Source of the DNA: Stentor coeruleus
Lineage: Eukaryota; Ciliophora; Heterotrichea; Heterotrichida; Stentoridae
DNA: 64,000 nt
Direction of reading: 5' to 3'
NCBI GenBank assembly: GCA_001970955.1
Contig: MPUH01000225.1
Location: 1-64,000 of the forward strand
Positions within the stretch are counted from its first letter, which is position 1; each line of letters begins with the position of its first letter. A model generated the notes under the pieces. It did not search any database, was not told where the DNA came from, and worked only from the letters and a program-made list of their open reading frames with translations. The position numbers were made by a program, and so were the translations under genes. Of this stretch, positions 49,877 through 58,458 are shown in pieces.

Positions 49877-50557
49877 TTATAAACTTATACTCCTCCTATT
49901 AGATTTATGCATATTCTTCATCATTATAAGCGCATTCTCATTAAGTTCAATTGTAATTTCTTGTGATTGTTGCTTTAAGCTTTTATCAAGTCTCATATTA
50001 TCTTTATGTAAAATAATCATCCCATCTAAAGTTTCATCAATACCGAATTTATTAGATTCACATAACCTTTCGACCCAAGTATACATATGCTGTGATTTTA
50101 AAGCTGAATATCTAATCCCAGCATTTAATGTGTTTTTGTTTGTAGGAACAATATCATCAATTTTTGTTATTAAAGACTTGATTTTCTCTATATGGAAAAT
50201 TTTAGGCTTTGAAACTCTGGACTTTTTTTTCTTGGGGAATTGGAATTTTGGATCTAAATGTAAAGGTATTGATTTGATTAAAGGTGGTAATGGCTCTATT
50301 GGGGATGTGTTTCTTGTATGTACTGATGTATGTATTCGAGATCTATAAGATTTATTTTTGGCTTTGATGTTGATTATATGAGCTAAAGAATCACTTTGGA
50401 TTATTTGCTGGTTGTGCATTTCTGATGCTAATTTACTCATTTTAGGGGTTTGTTTATAGTTAATTTCTTGGGTTTTGCATTTAGGCTTGTGGAAAGAAAT
50501 TGGGAAGTGTAACTCTTTCTGTACTTTTTGATCAAAATTGATCTGCTTTTTATTCAT
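49877..50557 (-). CDS. Hypothetical basic protein abutting NDC80
   Basis: I do not recognise this 226-aa protein. It is rich in Lys, Ser and Pro to about residue 125, with a KKKKSRVSKPK patch near 110, then becomes helical (YTWVERLCESNKFGIDETLD, then LDKSLKQQSQEITIELNENA). Its TAA at 49877-49879 is followed with no gap by the ATG of NDC80 in the same frame. It may be a separate gene whose transcript overlaps NDC80, the first cistron of a joint transcript, or, if the stop is suppressed, an N-terminal extension. No intron can remove the stop. Confidence 0.6.
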   Translation of the reverse strand: MNKKQINFDQKVQKELHFPISFHKPKCKTQEINYKQTPKMSKLASEMHNQQIIQSDSLAHIINIKAKNKSYRSRIHTSVHTRNTSPIEPLPPLIKSIPLHLDPKFQFPKKKKSRVSKPKIFHIEKIKSLITKIDDIVPTNKNTLNAGIRYSALKSQHMYTWVERLCESNKFGIDETLDGMIILHKDNMRLDKSLKQQSQEITIELNENALIMMKNMHKSNRRSISL

Positions 50558-50953
50558 GTTCCTTATTTCTAAGTCTATATTCTAAGGATGTAATAAGCTT
50601 ATTGTTAATATAAAATATAGAGAAATTCTTGATTGTTGCATTTTAAAGCAACAACTTATTAGGTTTTTTTAAGACATTTTTCTTTGTAGATGATAAATTT
50701 GTAATAATGTACTTTATAATGTGTTATATAAGGTATATATGATAATTATGATCTTATTTATTATGATTATTTTCCTTTATATATTATATTATAATTTAGT
50801 TTATATCTAAAGTTTTAATATTTTTTGATGCTCTTACAAGTAAGTTTAACTTTAATTTCAGCATATTTTTTTATTAGTTCAGGGCATTTTCTTCGCCAAT
50901 TCTTTTTAATCCCTACTTTTTTATAGATGTTATTATAAAAATAATTAAGATTT
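50558..50953. other. Intergenic, 0.4 kb
   Basis: Very A/T-rich spacer between two minus-strand genes. Nothing was recognised. Confidence 0.4.
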
Positions 50954-51895
50954 CTAAGCTAGGAGGTTTTGAGATCTAAGGAAATCCTGAGGTGATGGGT
51001 TTAAAATCGCTGAACAACATACACAATATGTTTGATTTTTCTTATACTGACACATAGCACAAATCAAGTATTGGCAGCAATTTTTTGATAGAAAATATTT
51101 AGCATTAAAAGTGCCATTGCAAAAACAACAAGTTTGAAAAGCTTTAGTGTATATTTTTTCTAAATCAATACCTCTTAAAGTTGATGTACAAACCTGACAT
51201 TCTAACTTGTTACAAGTTTTATTTATACAATTTTGACAATGAGTATGTCCATCACAAAATATAACAAATTTATTATTCACAGGGTCAATTCTACATTTGC
51301 AAGCATCACAATTAATTTGAACAGTAAAAGTCCCACATTCACAAAAACCTAAAGTTCTATTTTCAGACTGACATTCAAAGCATCTACAACAACATCCACT
51401 ATAACATTTCTTAGCAAGTTTCCTCTTACAAGTTATACAAGAAATCGGGTCATTTGTTTGTATCCTTTCACGTTTATCTCTTAACATAGCCATATCTTTA
51501 AAATTTTCATAAATATGCGAATATTCACACTCTTTTATTGCTCTTGAACAGAATGGACAAGTTAAAACCCGCTCATATTTTGTTTGAGGTAAGTCAATGT
51601 TTTCTGTATAATACCTAAAACATGCTTCACATAAAGTATGACTGCATTCAAATATTAAATTTACAATGTTAACTTTACAACTTTGACATATGAGCTTATT
51701 TTTGATTTCCAAAATTTTATTGCAAAGGCTTTGGTCTCTTTGCAAATAATTTTCTGATTCGGTGATTTGATAGTAAATTTCGCAGGTTTTTTTGTTTTCA
51801 ACAGCTTCTTTTAATGAAAATCTGCGAATTACAGACATGAGCAGATAGTTTAAAGCTGCGAATTCATTGTCTAAGATTTCTTGTATGTAGGACAT
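50954..51895 (-). CDS. Multi-zinc Cys-rich protein with N-terminal RING
   Basis: This 313-aa protein contains roughly 45 cysteines. A RING-like finger at about 56-102 (CQSCKVNIVNLIFECSHTLC, then CEACF and CPFCSRAI) is followed by at least three more Cys clusters: CITCKRKLAKKCYSGCCCRC, the CDACKCRIDP region with HTHCQNC, and CCFCNGTF to CVCCSAIL. The repeated CxxC pairs at RBR-like spacing could indicate a ring-between-ring type ligase, but I cannot align a canonical IBR or catalytic Cys with confidence. The N-terminal 50 residues are helical. Ubiquitin-ligase function is inferred only from the RING. Confidence 0.7.
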   Translation of the reverse strand: MSYIQEILDNEFAALNYLLMSVIRRFSLKEAVENKKTCEIYYQITESENYLQRDQSLCNKILEIKNKLICQSCKVNIVNLIFECSHTLCEACFRYYTENIDLPQTKYERVLTCPFCSRAIKECEYSHIYENFKDMAMLRDKRERIQTNDPISCITCKRKLAKKCYSGCCCRCFECQSENRTLGFCECGTFTVQINCDACKCRIDPVNNKFVIFCDGHTHCQNCINKTCNKLECQVCTSTLRGIDLEKIYTKAFQTCCFCNGTFNAKYFLSKNCCQYLICAMCQYKKNQTYCVCCSAILNPSPQDFLRSQNLLA

Positions 51896-52193
51896 AGTGA
51901 TTTTTATTTATAAGATGATATATAGAATAATTGTAAAAATTTTAAGAGTAGGTGTTGATGATATTGGTAAATTATTTTTTATTAAAGAAGTTGTTGATTT
52001 TATTAATAAACTATTAGTTTTGTATGTAATTTTTAAGGTTTTGATTTTCGCATAGTTTCGATATTTATATAAGAAATTTATGTATTTTTATTATGAAACT
52101 CTATTATAAAACCCAATATTTTCTCATAAACCAAACATGCTACTTTACTAATTTTCATACCTTCATTCCATAATTTATTCCGAATCATAGTAA

Positions 52194-53714
52194 ATGGAGT
52201 CTAAAATAGTCAACTATGATCTCAACTCAATCTCAGGTGATTTCACTCATATACAATCCTTTCATTTACCTAATATAGATCTCACACCTTGTCTTCAAAA
52301 CCCTGAACTTGTTGACTTTTGCATGATTTCCAAAGAAAAAATTGATTTGTTCAGTATCGTCCAGGAAGGTCTTTTTTTCATATCAAATGGCAATTTCTAT
52401 AAATACATTGAAAAAAACCATCAAAAACAAGATTTCGCTTTCCCAGACCGAAAAAAACTTTATGGCTCTGTGGCTGATAAGCCGAAAAAATTTTTGGTCC
52501 ATGAAAAAAATGTGTATTTTTTATATGAGAATCTGATAATTATAAGAAGTCTTGAGGATTGGAGTACAATGAGTGAAATTAAGTCTGCAATATGTTTTAA
52601 TGATATTTTTACAGATGGGGTGATAGTTTTTGCATTGTGTGAAGAGAAGGTTAGGAAAATAGTTGAAAAAGCTTTTCTTGTTGATGCTATAATTATGAAT
52701 GAAAAAATTTCATCATCCTTTGTAATGCAAAACCAAACCAACTGTTTTATGCTGAATTTAAACATGAGCCTAGGTATTTACGATCAAAAAAATGATGAAA
52801 CTTTATTTGTTCTTATATCAGATTGTCCTTTAGATTTCGTACACAACCTAAGCGATAATCTTATTGTCACATTATCTTTAAACAAATCTTTAGTATCAAT
52901 ATACGACTGGAAAGACTCAGAAATTCCTAAAGCATGTTTTTCCGTACCTTGCGATGAAAAACCAGATTTTTACGCTGAAGACAACTTTTTATTCTTTTTT
53001 TACTATGAAATCGGCATAATCTTGGTTATAATCTACGACGAATGGGGTGAAAGGTTAATTGCTTTAAGTGGAAGATTCAATGAAAAAGTTGAAAAAATTA
53101 TCCCGGTTATAATAAAAAACAGATTCGATGAGAATTTTCCATTAGATGGGAACTCACGTTTAGAGTTTTATATTAAAAACCATGAAGGCTTAGGTTATTT
53201 ACTTGTTAAAATGGACATAGAAAACGAATTTGCTGTTTTTTTAAAGGTGGAAAAAGATTTTCCGGTCTCTCTTTCAAATAGTTCAACTATGCCTATAAGC
53301 CGAGTTAATAGTAATTTAATTGCTTCTAGCACAATGAGTTTTGATAATAAAATTACCCCTGGATATACGATGAAAACACCTTCTGGGAATAATTCTATGA
53401 TAAATGCTAAAATCATAGAAGCAGCTTTGAGTAAAGCACAGAGTATTTTGAGTGAAAACGCAATTATAACGAGTTTTTATAAAATAAGCCAAGACTTTGA
53501 AGATAAACTTCCTGGGGATAGTTTATTGTTTGAAAAACTTAGCAGATTATCTTCATCACAGATTTATAGTTTTCGTAATGAGACTTTAGAGAAATTGCTT
53601 AGGGAGGAAAAAGCTTTTACTGAACAACTCCAAGGGTGTTTAGATAACATGAGAATAAGTTCTTATAGTGAATCCCAATCTTTTAATGATAAACCCTATA
53701 CCATATTCTCTTAA
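52194..53714 (+). CDS. Hypothetical protein, probable beta-propeller with helical tail
   Basis: I do not recognise this 506-aa protein. Residues 1 to about 350 alternate short beta strands in a way that suggests a propeller (FFISNGNFYKYIEKN, VYFLYENLIIIRSLEDW, IVTLSLNKSLVSIYDW). About 365-410 is Ser/Thr/Asn-rich linker, and the last 100 residues are helical (ALSKAQSILSENAII, ETLEKLLREEKAFTEQLQG). A propeller followed by a helical C-terminus occurs in nucleoporins such as Nup88/Nup82 and in decapping scaffolds, but no motif ties this protein to either. It converges on SPCS2 with 43 bp between stops. Confidence 0.6.
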   Translation: MESKIVNYDLNSISGDFTHIQSFHLPNIDLTPCLQNPELVDFCMISKEKIDLFSIVQEGLFFISNGNFYKYIEKNHQKQDFAFPDRKKLYGSVADKPKKFLVHEKNVYFLYENLIIIRSLEDWSTMSEIKSAICFNDIFTDGVIVFALCEEKVRKIVEKAFLVDAIIMNEKISSSFVMQNQTNCFMLNLNMSLGIYDQKNDETLFVLISDCPLDFVHNLSDNLIVTLSLNKSLVSIYDWKDSEIPKACFSVPCDEKPDFYAEDNFLFFFYYEIGIILVIIYDEWGERLIALSGRFNEKVEKIIPVIIKNRFDENFPLDGNSRLEFYIKNHEGLGYLLVKMDIENEFAVFLKVEKDFPVSLSNSSTMPISRVNSNLIASSTMSFDNKITPGYTMKTPSGNNSMINAKIIEAALSKAQSILSENAIITSFYKISQDFEDKLPGDSLLFEKLSRLSSSQIYSFRNETLEKLLREEKAFTEQLQGCLDNMRISSYSESQSFNDKPYTIFS

Positions 53715-53757
53715 CTATAAAACCTACACCCTATCTTATCCTAAAATCTATTAGTAA

Positions 53758-54306
53758 TCATTGACTTTTACTCTTAAGCTCTTTGATAATTTTATCAATC
53801 ATCCTCTGTACATTAGATTTCACCAAATGCCCATCTTTAGTAAAAAACTCCCCAACACTTGTATTAAACTCGATGTCTCTACGGACTCCTGATTCAAAAT
53901 ACATAAAAAGCTTAATTTTAAACATATGGTCAAACTTCTCCATTGTCGAAGATAAATCAATAGACTTCACACCTTTAATCCCAGGGTCTCCTGAATAAAA
54001 TGTTTCTTTTTCATAATAATTTTCAAAGATCTGGAATATAATATTGAATAAGAAATAACCAACTACGCATATTGCTGTAATATTATAATCTTTTGGGAAA
54101 TGAGCATTGAAGATGTATTCATAAACATGGGCAATTGTTGTGAAGATTACGGCAATAAGACCTATGAGGATTTTAAAATTAGAGTATTCGAAGGTTTGCT
54201 TGAATTTCCTTGAATTGTTGAGCTCATGGGTTATGAATTCATCAAGTTTTCCTTTGGTAGTGTATGGATCATATCTATTGAATAAAGGTTTGACCCAATC
54301 TGCCAT
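53758..54306 (-). CDS. SPCS2: Signal peptidase complex subunit 2 (SPC25)
   Basis: This 182-aa ER membrane protein is an accessory subunit of the signal peptidase complex, which removes signal peptides during translocation. Two transmembrane segments at about 44-64 and 75-95 form the SPC25 hairpin (ILIGLIAVIFTTIAHVYEY, then AICVVGYFLFNIIFQI). The cytosolic C-terminal domain has SIDLSSTMEKFDHMFKIKLF and the characteristic NTSVGEFFTKDGHLV segment, matching animal SPCS2 (AEFTKSIAKFFDHSGTLV). The N-terminal KLDEFITHELNN matches the family start. The length is slightly below the 226 aa of human SPCS2. Confidence 0.9.
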   Translation of the reverse strand: MADWVKPLFNRYDPYTTKGKLDEFITHELNNSRKFKQTFEYSNFKILIGLIAVIFTTIAHVYEYIFNAHFPKDYNITAICVVGYFLFNIIFQIFENYYEKETFYSGDPGIKGVKSIDLSSTMEKFDHMFKIKLFMYFESGVRRDIEFNTSVGEFFTKDGHLVKSNVQRMIDKIIKELKSKSQ

Positions 54307-55255
54307 TTATTATAATGAGATTTTTTTATATAAGGGTGTAAAGAGATGAGGGTATTTTTTTTTTAAGAGGATTTTGGATAGGGTGATATTATGGTGGAAG
54401 ATCAAGAGGGATCGTGGAGTATATTTGTGATAGGATTTTATATGAAGTTAAGGTTATGTATATTTTTTTTTTATATGATATTGAATATGGATTTGTATAT
54501 AGTTAGTGTTAGGGAGATTTAGGATAATTATGATTTAATATTTAGGATCTGGCGTTGTATAAAGGTAGCTTATGTAGTTTTTTTTAGGGTTTTAATAATT
54601 ATTTATAGTAAAAACTTTATTAATTATGTAATTGCAATTGGTTGGCATTGGAGAAATTTAGGGCATTTGTGATTTAAAATTTTGAGTTTAGTTTTATATA
54701 AAGATAACTCGCCTAATTTAGGTTAAGATTATAACCATCCTTTATTTAAAAAAGACAAAAATTATACAAATTATATAATTGTAAATAGGTTTAGGAAAAA
54801 TAATTTTGATTTAAAACCTAAAGTATCTTTCCACTAAAAATTGAAAGATACGATCTATACAGACCCACAATAGTCAATTAAAATATATATTATCTACACA
54901 AACTAACAATATACTAACACAAACAAAATTATTTTAAAACCTTTACCAACATAATCACAAATTGCACTTCCTAAATAACAATTTTCCTCAAAAAAGTATA
55001 AACTCTACCCTCTTTTTCATCCTACACATTTTCCCTACTTAAACCCTAGCCATTACCCTTCCTCTTCAATTTTTACCAAATCCAAATCCAAATCTAAGCC
55101 AAACTTCAAAATCTTTTAACAAAAATCACCTCAACTTCCACACCTTAATTACTCTTTAAACTCAAAATCATAATCCTAACACATATCTTCATATCATAAT
55201 ATTCAAAAATCTTCCTTCTGTTAAACCTACGACAATTTAAAATCTTATAATAAAA
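54307..55255. other. Intergenic, divergent promoters with sharp skew switch
   Basis: From 54307 to about 54700 the plus strand is G/T-rich with few C. From about 54830 to 55250 it is A/C/T-rich with almost no G. The switch lies near 54750, between the divergent SPCS2 and coiled-coil genes, so each gene has a C-rich, G-poor upstream region on its own coding strand. No gene was seen. Confidence 0.5.
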
Positions 55256-56146
55256 ATGTACGAAAACAAATGCCCAAGAGTTCCAATCGATGATAAGCAT
55301 TCACGTAGTTCCCATGCTCTAATCGACCGAAACCTCTTAAAAAGTATGCAAAACGATATAACAAATGCATCAGAACTAATAAGCTCCCTTCGTGATGAAA
55401 AAGAAAAACTCCGTAAAGCCCTTCAGCAACTTCAACAAGAAAACCATGAAAAAAACAACATAATCCGTAGTTTGAAAAGTAAAATCAAAAATTTTGAAAG
55501 TATGGATGAAGATGATGAAATGGTTAAAGAACTTAACCAAGCCAACCTAAAACTTAAAAATGAAATCGAATTGAGTATGCATGGGATTATTCATAGACCA
55601 TCAGATATAACAACAGAAATAATAAACCTTACAGAAACTTTTCTAGTGAAAATACATGATAAACCTAAAGCTTATCAGGTTTTTAAATCGCATATGAAAA
55701 GTTCAAATCATTTTAAGCAAGTTATAGGAAATGAAAACTGGGCACATTCAACTTTGTTGCTTTTAAGGTTTTTAAAAGACTCTTTTCAGGATGATAATAT
55801 AAAACCTAAGCCAACTTTGCCAGAAAATTCATCAGAAGAAGAGTCTGAACAGGAGAATTATAATAAAATTATCCAAGATAGTAAACATTTACTTGATACT
55901 TTGACTTATCAGAAATCTAAACTGGAAAACCTTAATCATGAATTTGCAGGTAGAGGGAATAAAAACTCAACAACTAATTCTCCATTGTATAGAGGAAATT
56001 TATCAGGACATCTATCTGGTAATTTAAGCTCTGATAAAATTGCTTCACCTGATTCATATAAAAACTCTTCTCATATAACAAGTTTTTATACGGCAAACAA
56101 ACTTGTGAAAAATGTGTCAAAATATAAGAGTCTGCCGAAAAAATAG
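55256..56146 (+). CDS. Hypothetical coiled-coil protein
   Basis: I do not recognise this 296-aa protein. A coiled coil spans about 28-105 (LRDEKEKLRKALQQLQQENH). A short folded helical block follows at about 120-185 (EIINLTETFLVKIHDKPKAY, then NENWAHSTLLLLRFLKDSF). The rest is Ser/Asn-rich with a GNLSGHLSGNLSS mini-repeat. The gene converges on cyclin E with only 31 bp between stops. A cytoskeletal or vesicle-tether role would be guesswork. Confidence 0.6.
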   Translation: MYENKCPRVPIDDKHSRSSHALIDRNLLKSMQNDITNASELISSLRDEKEKLRKALQQLQQENHEKNNIIRSLKSKIKNFESMDEDDEMVKELNQANLKLKNEIELSMHGIIHRPSDITTEIINLTETFLVKIHDKPKAYQVFKSHMKSSNHFKQVIGNENWAHSTLLLLRFLKDSFQDDNIKPKPTLPENSSEEESEQENYNKIIQDSKHLLDTLTYQKSKLENLNHEFAGRGNKNSTTNSPLYRGNLSGHLSGNLSSDKIASPDSYKNSSHITSFYTANKLVKNVSKYKSLPKK

Positions 56147-56177
56147 GTATTTAACTAATAATGGTCTTATGATTAAG

Positions 56178-57488
56178 TTATTTATTAGTTTTGAGTCTTT
56201 TAGAAATGAAATCTAGGTTTTTGCTTGAATGGGTTTGGAAAGTTAGAAACTCACCATAATGTCTCTCAAGATTAGATTTGCTTTTTGTTTTACAAGCTAT
56301 CGGAAGACAGTAATCGATTTCAAGTTCCATAATCGGGTGGAAGTATTTTACTGCTTCATATATTTCATCAATGCTATATATTTCTAATGTTGCGCTTATA
56401 AAGTTAGAATAAAGTTCTTGAACATAAGAAGAACTCTCAAGATTGAACTCTATACCATTAATCTGTGCCCCATTTTCATCAATATACATATTCATTTTAG
56501 CTATATTTTTCGGCTCATACTCCGGACCATTGTAATACAAAAGTTCATAATTCGATTCAAAAAAATATTTACTTATCATCAAATACATCAGCCCAGCAGC
56601 ATTGTACTTTGGGAGTAAATTATTAGTTTCTAAACTCGCAGCATCTAATATCTGCAATGTTTCCCTATACCTTTTATATGCTTGCTGATTAGGTTCTTTA
56701 AACAAAATCATGCGTTTTTCATATAGTTTCTGTTGTTTAGCCTTTTCTTCAGGAAGTAACTTCGAAAAATCGTTTAGGTTATTAAAAATCACGCAACTAA
56801 AATGGAAATGCACAAAAGTATCCCATTGGGTCATAAGCCAATTTATATAATTAAACGATGTAGGTGGGTGAACTGTCCAATGAATACATCTGAGCATAAA
56901 CAATTCCATAGCTTTGATCGCACAATTTGAATAACCTTCATCTGCTGATTTAGCCCAGTCATCAAGCTTAGGAGGGAAAATCTCTTCAATTTTAGCGGCG
57001 ATATACATTGATGATAGACCTATTAATTGAAATTCATTTTTTTGGATGCCCCCAAATTCCATGAGAAACCGGTCTAGATGACTAACGGCCATATAAAAGG
57101 TTTCGCGTTTTAGAGTGAATTCAGCACAAACTTCCATCATCCAATCTAAAAGTACAGCTCGCATATAAGGGGTAATATTAGGTTGTTTCGTATAAAAATA
57201 ATCAAATTTCGGGTAGTACTTCTGAACATTTTCCTCTAAACTCTTATAATAATCTTTGCATTCGCATTTCCATAGGGTATTATACGTGATTTCCTGTATA
57301 TTTTCATCACATTCTAAAGAACCAGTCTTCATATGCCCTGAACTCATATTAGGAGCTTCACCAAGGTTCCTTTTTATTCCAGGTTTACTATTCCCAATCC
57401 CATTATCATCAATGTTTTCTTTCGGAATCGAATACGCCGATACTTGTCTTTTATGCGGCGGGGTGTGTTTTTGAAAGTTTCTATGCAT
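56178..57488 (-). CDS. Cyclin E-like cell-cycle regulator
   Basis: This 436-aa protein carries a cyclin box at about 100-235. MRAVLLDWMMEVCAEFTLKR, ETFYMAVSHLDRFLME and IGLSSMYIAAKIEEIFPPKL follow animal cyclin E ([33 protein letters not shown]) more closely than cyclins A or B. The second fold continues with MELFMLRCIHWTVHPPTSFNYINWLM and a long helical C-terminal half. It should bind a CDK through the MRAVL face and drive S-phase entry. The N-terminal region is disordered and Lys/Pro-rich. The SIAH-like gene lies 132 bp upstream on the same strand. Confidence 0.88.
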   Translation of the reverse strand: MHRNFQKHTPPHKRQVSAYSIPKENIDDNGIGNSKPGIKRNLGEAPNMSSGHMKTGSLECDENIQEITYNTLWKCECKDYYKSLEENVQKYYPKFDYFYTKQPNITPYMRAVLLDWMMEVCAEFTLKRETFYMAVSHLDRFLMEFGGIQKNEFQLIGLSSMYIAAKIEEIFPPKLDDWAKSADEGYSNCAIKAMELFMLRCIHWTVHPPTSFNYINWLMTQWDTFVHFHFSCVIFNNLNDFSKLLPEEKAKQQKLYEKRMILFKEPNQQAYKRYRETLQILDAASLETNNLLPKYNAAGLMYLMISKYFFESNYELLYYNGPEYEPKNIAKMNMYIDENGAQINGIEFNLESSSYVQELYSNFISATLEIYSIDEIYEAVKYFHPIMELEIDYCLPIACKTKSKSNLERHYGEFLTFQTHSSKNLDFISKRLKTNK

Positions 57489-57620
57489 ACTGTATTAATT
57501 AATTCAAAAAATCCGCCATAGGTTTTCTTACTCTAAGTAACCTGCGTCATTTTCATATTCCATTATATATCATTTATATAAAAAAGTACTTTTATATCAT
57601 AAGAAAACACATAAATATTA

Positions 57621-58433
57621 TTATAATATAGTCAGTCTATAATGAAGAAGTTTATGTCCTTTTTCCTGTTTATCAAGGAAAGAGAATTTCAATATCAAAC
57701 TTTCTAAATCAAAAGCTAGGCACATTTTTTTTTCCCTTTCTTCATCAAGTCCTAGTCTATGATTAAAAGCTGTTCCTTCAATAATAATCTCATCACTATC
57801 TTCATTGTCTATATTCCATATTTTTAAACTATACCTAGTCTGCCCTTCACCTAATGTACGGAATTGAGGGAAAAACAGGTTTTTTGATGAATCTAAGAAT
57901 ATATAAGTCAATATTGTCACACTTGGTCCATCAAGTCTAAGAAAAGTATGAAGGAGTTTTACACATCCTGCTGCAGCTTGTAAATTACTTGATCTAAGTC
58001 TTGATGAATATTCAGCTGAACTTCCATGGATTTCATAATGAGGGACTTTATGTCTTTCAGCTAAATGTACAAGAAAATTAGCTTTGTGACCTGACCATTT
58101 ACAATGTTGTAGTAAACAATGACATTCTGGGTTATGTTGGCAGATTTGTTCGTGTTGGTTTTTTTCATTTAGTTTCATTAGAGAACTGCAGTTATCAAAA
58201 CGACATTTGGACACAACTTTAGTTAGCTGCTCTTCAAGAAGTAAGTTTCTAAGCTTTTTACCTATTGGGGATTTGCATAAGGGACAGATACTGATTTTTT
58301 GGCAACAAAGTTCACAAAGGGAATGGCCTGAATCGCATTGGTAGATAATTGAGGAAAAGTAATCCATGCAAATTGGGCATTGGAGGGATGAGTCAAAGTC
58401 TTCTAGGTAAGAGATTTTTTCATTAGACATCAT
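57621..58433 (-). CDS. SIAH-like E3 ubiquitin ligase
   Basis: The protein is 270 aa from the Met at 58433. An earlier in-frame ATG (58535) would overlap the coding end of the upstream gene, and the MMSNEK start fits the window's spacing better. RING ligands are in CPICMDYFSSIIYQCDSGHS, CELCC and CPLCKSP (about 19-55). A SIAH-type zinc region follows (CRFDNCSSLMKLNEKNQHEQ, then CLLQHCKWSGHKANFLVHLA with HKVPH). The C-terminal part is beta-rich like the SINA/TRAF substrate-binding domain. This is the same domain order as seven-in-absentia ligases. The upstream ankyrin/exonuclease gene ends 25 bp before this start. Confidence 0.85.
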   Translation of the reverse strand: MMSNEKISYLEDFDSSLQCPICMDYFSSIIYQCDSGHSLCELCCQKISICPLCKSPIGKKLRNLLLEEQLTKVVSKCRFDNCSSLMKLNEKNQHEQICQHNPECHCLLQHCKWSGHKANFLVHLAERHKVPHYEIHGSSAEYSSRLRSSNLQAAAGCVKLLHTFLRLDGPSVTILTYIFLDSSKNLFFPQFRTLGEGQTRYSLKIWNIDNEDSDEIIIEGTAFNHRLGLDEEREKKMCLAFDLESLILKFSFLDKQEKGHKLLHYRLTIL

Positions 58434-58458
58434 TATACTAAAAATATTAAATGTGAAT

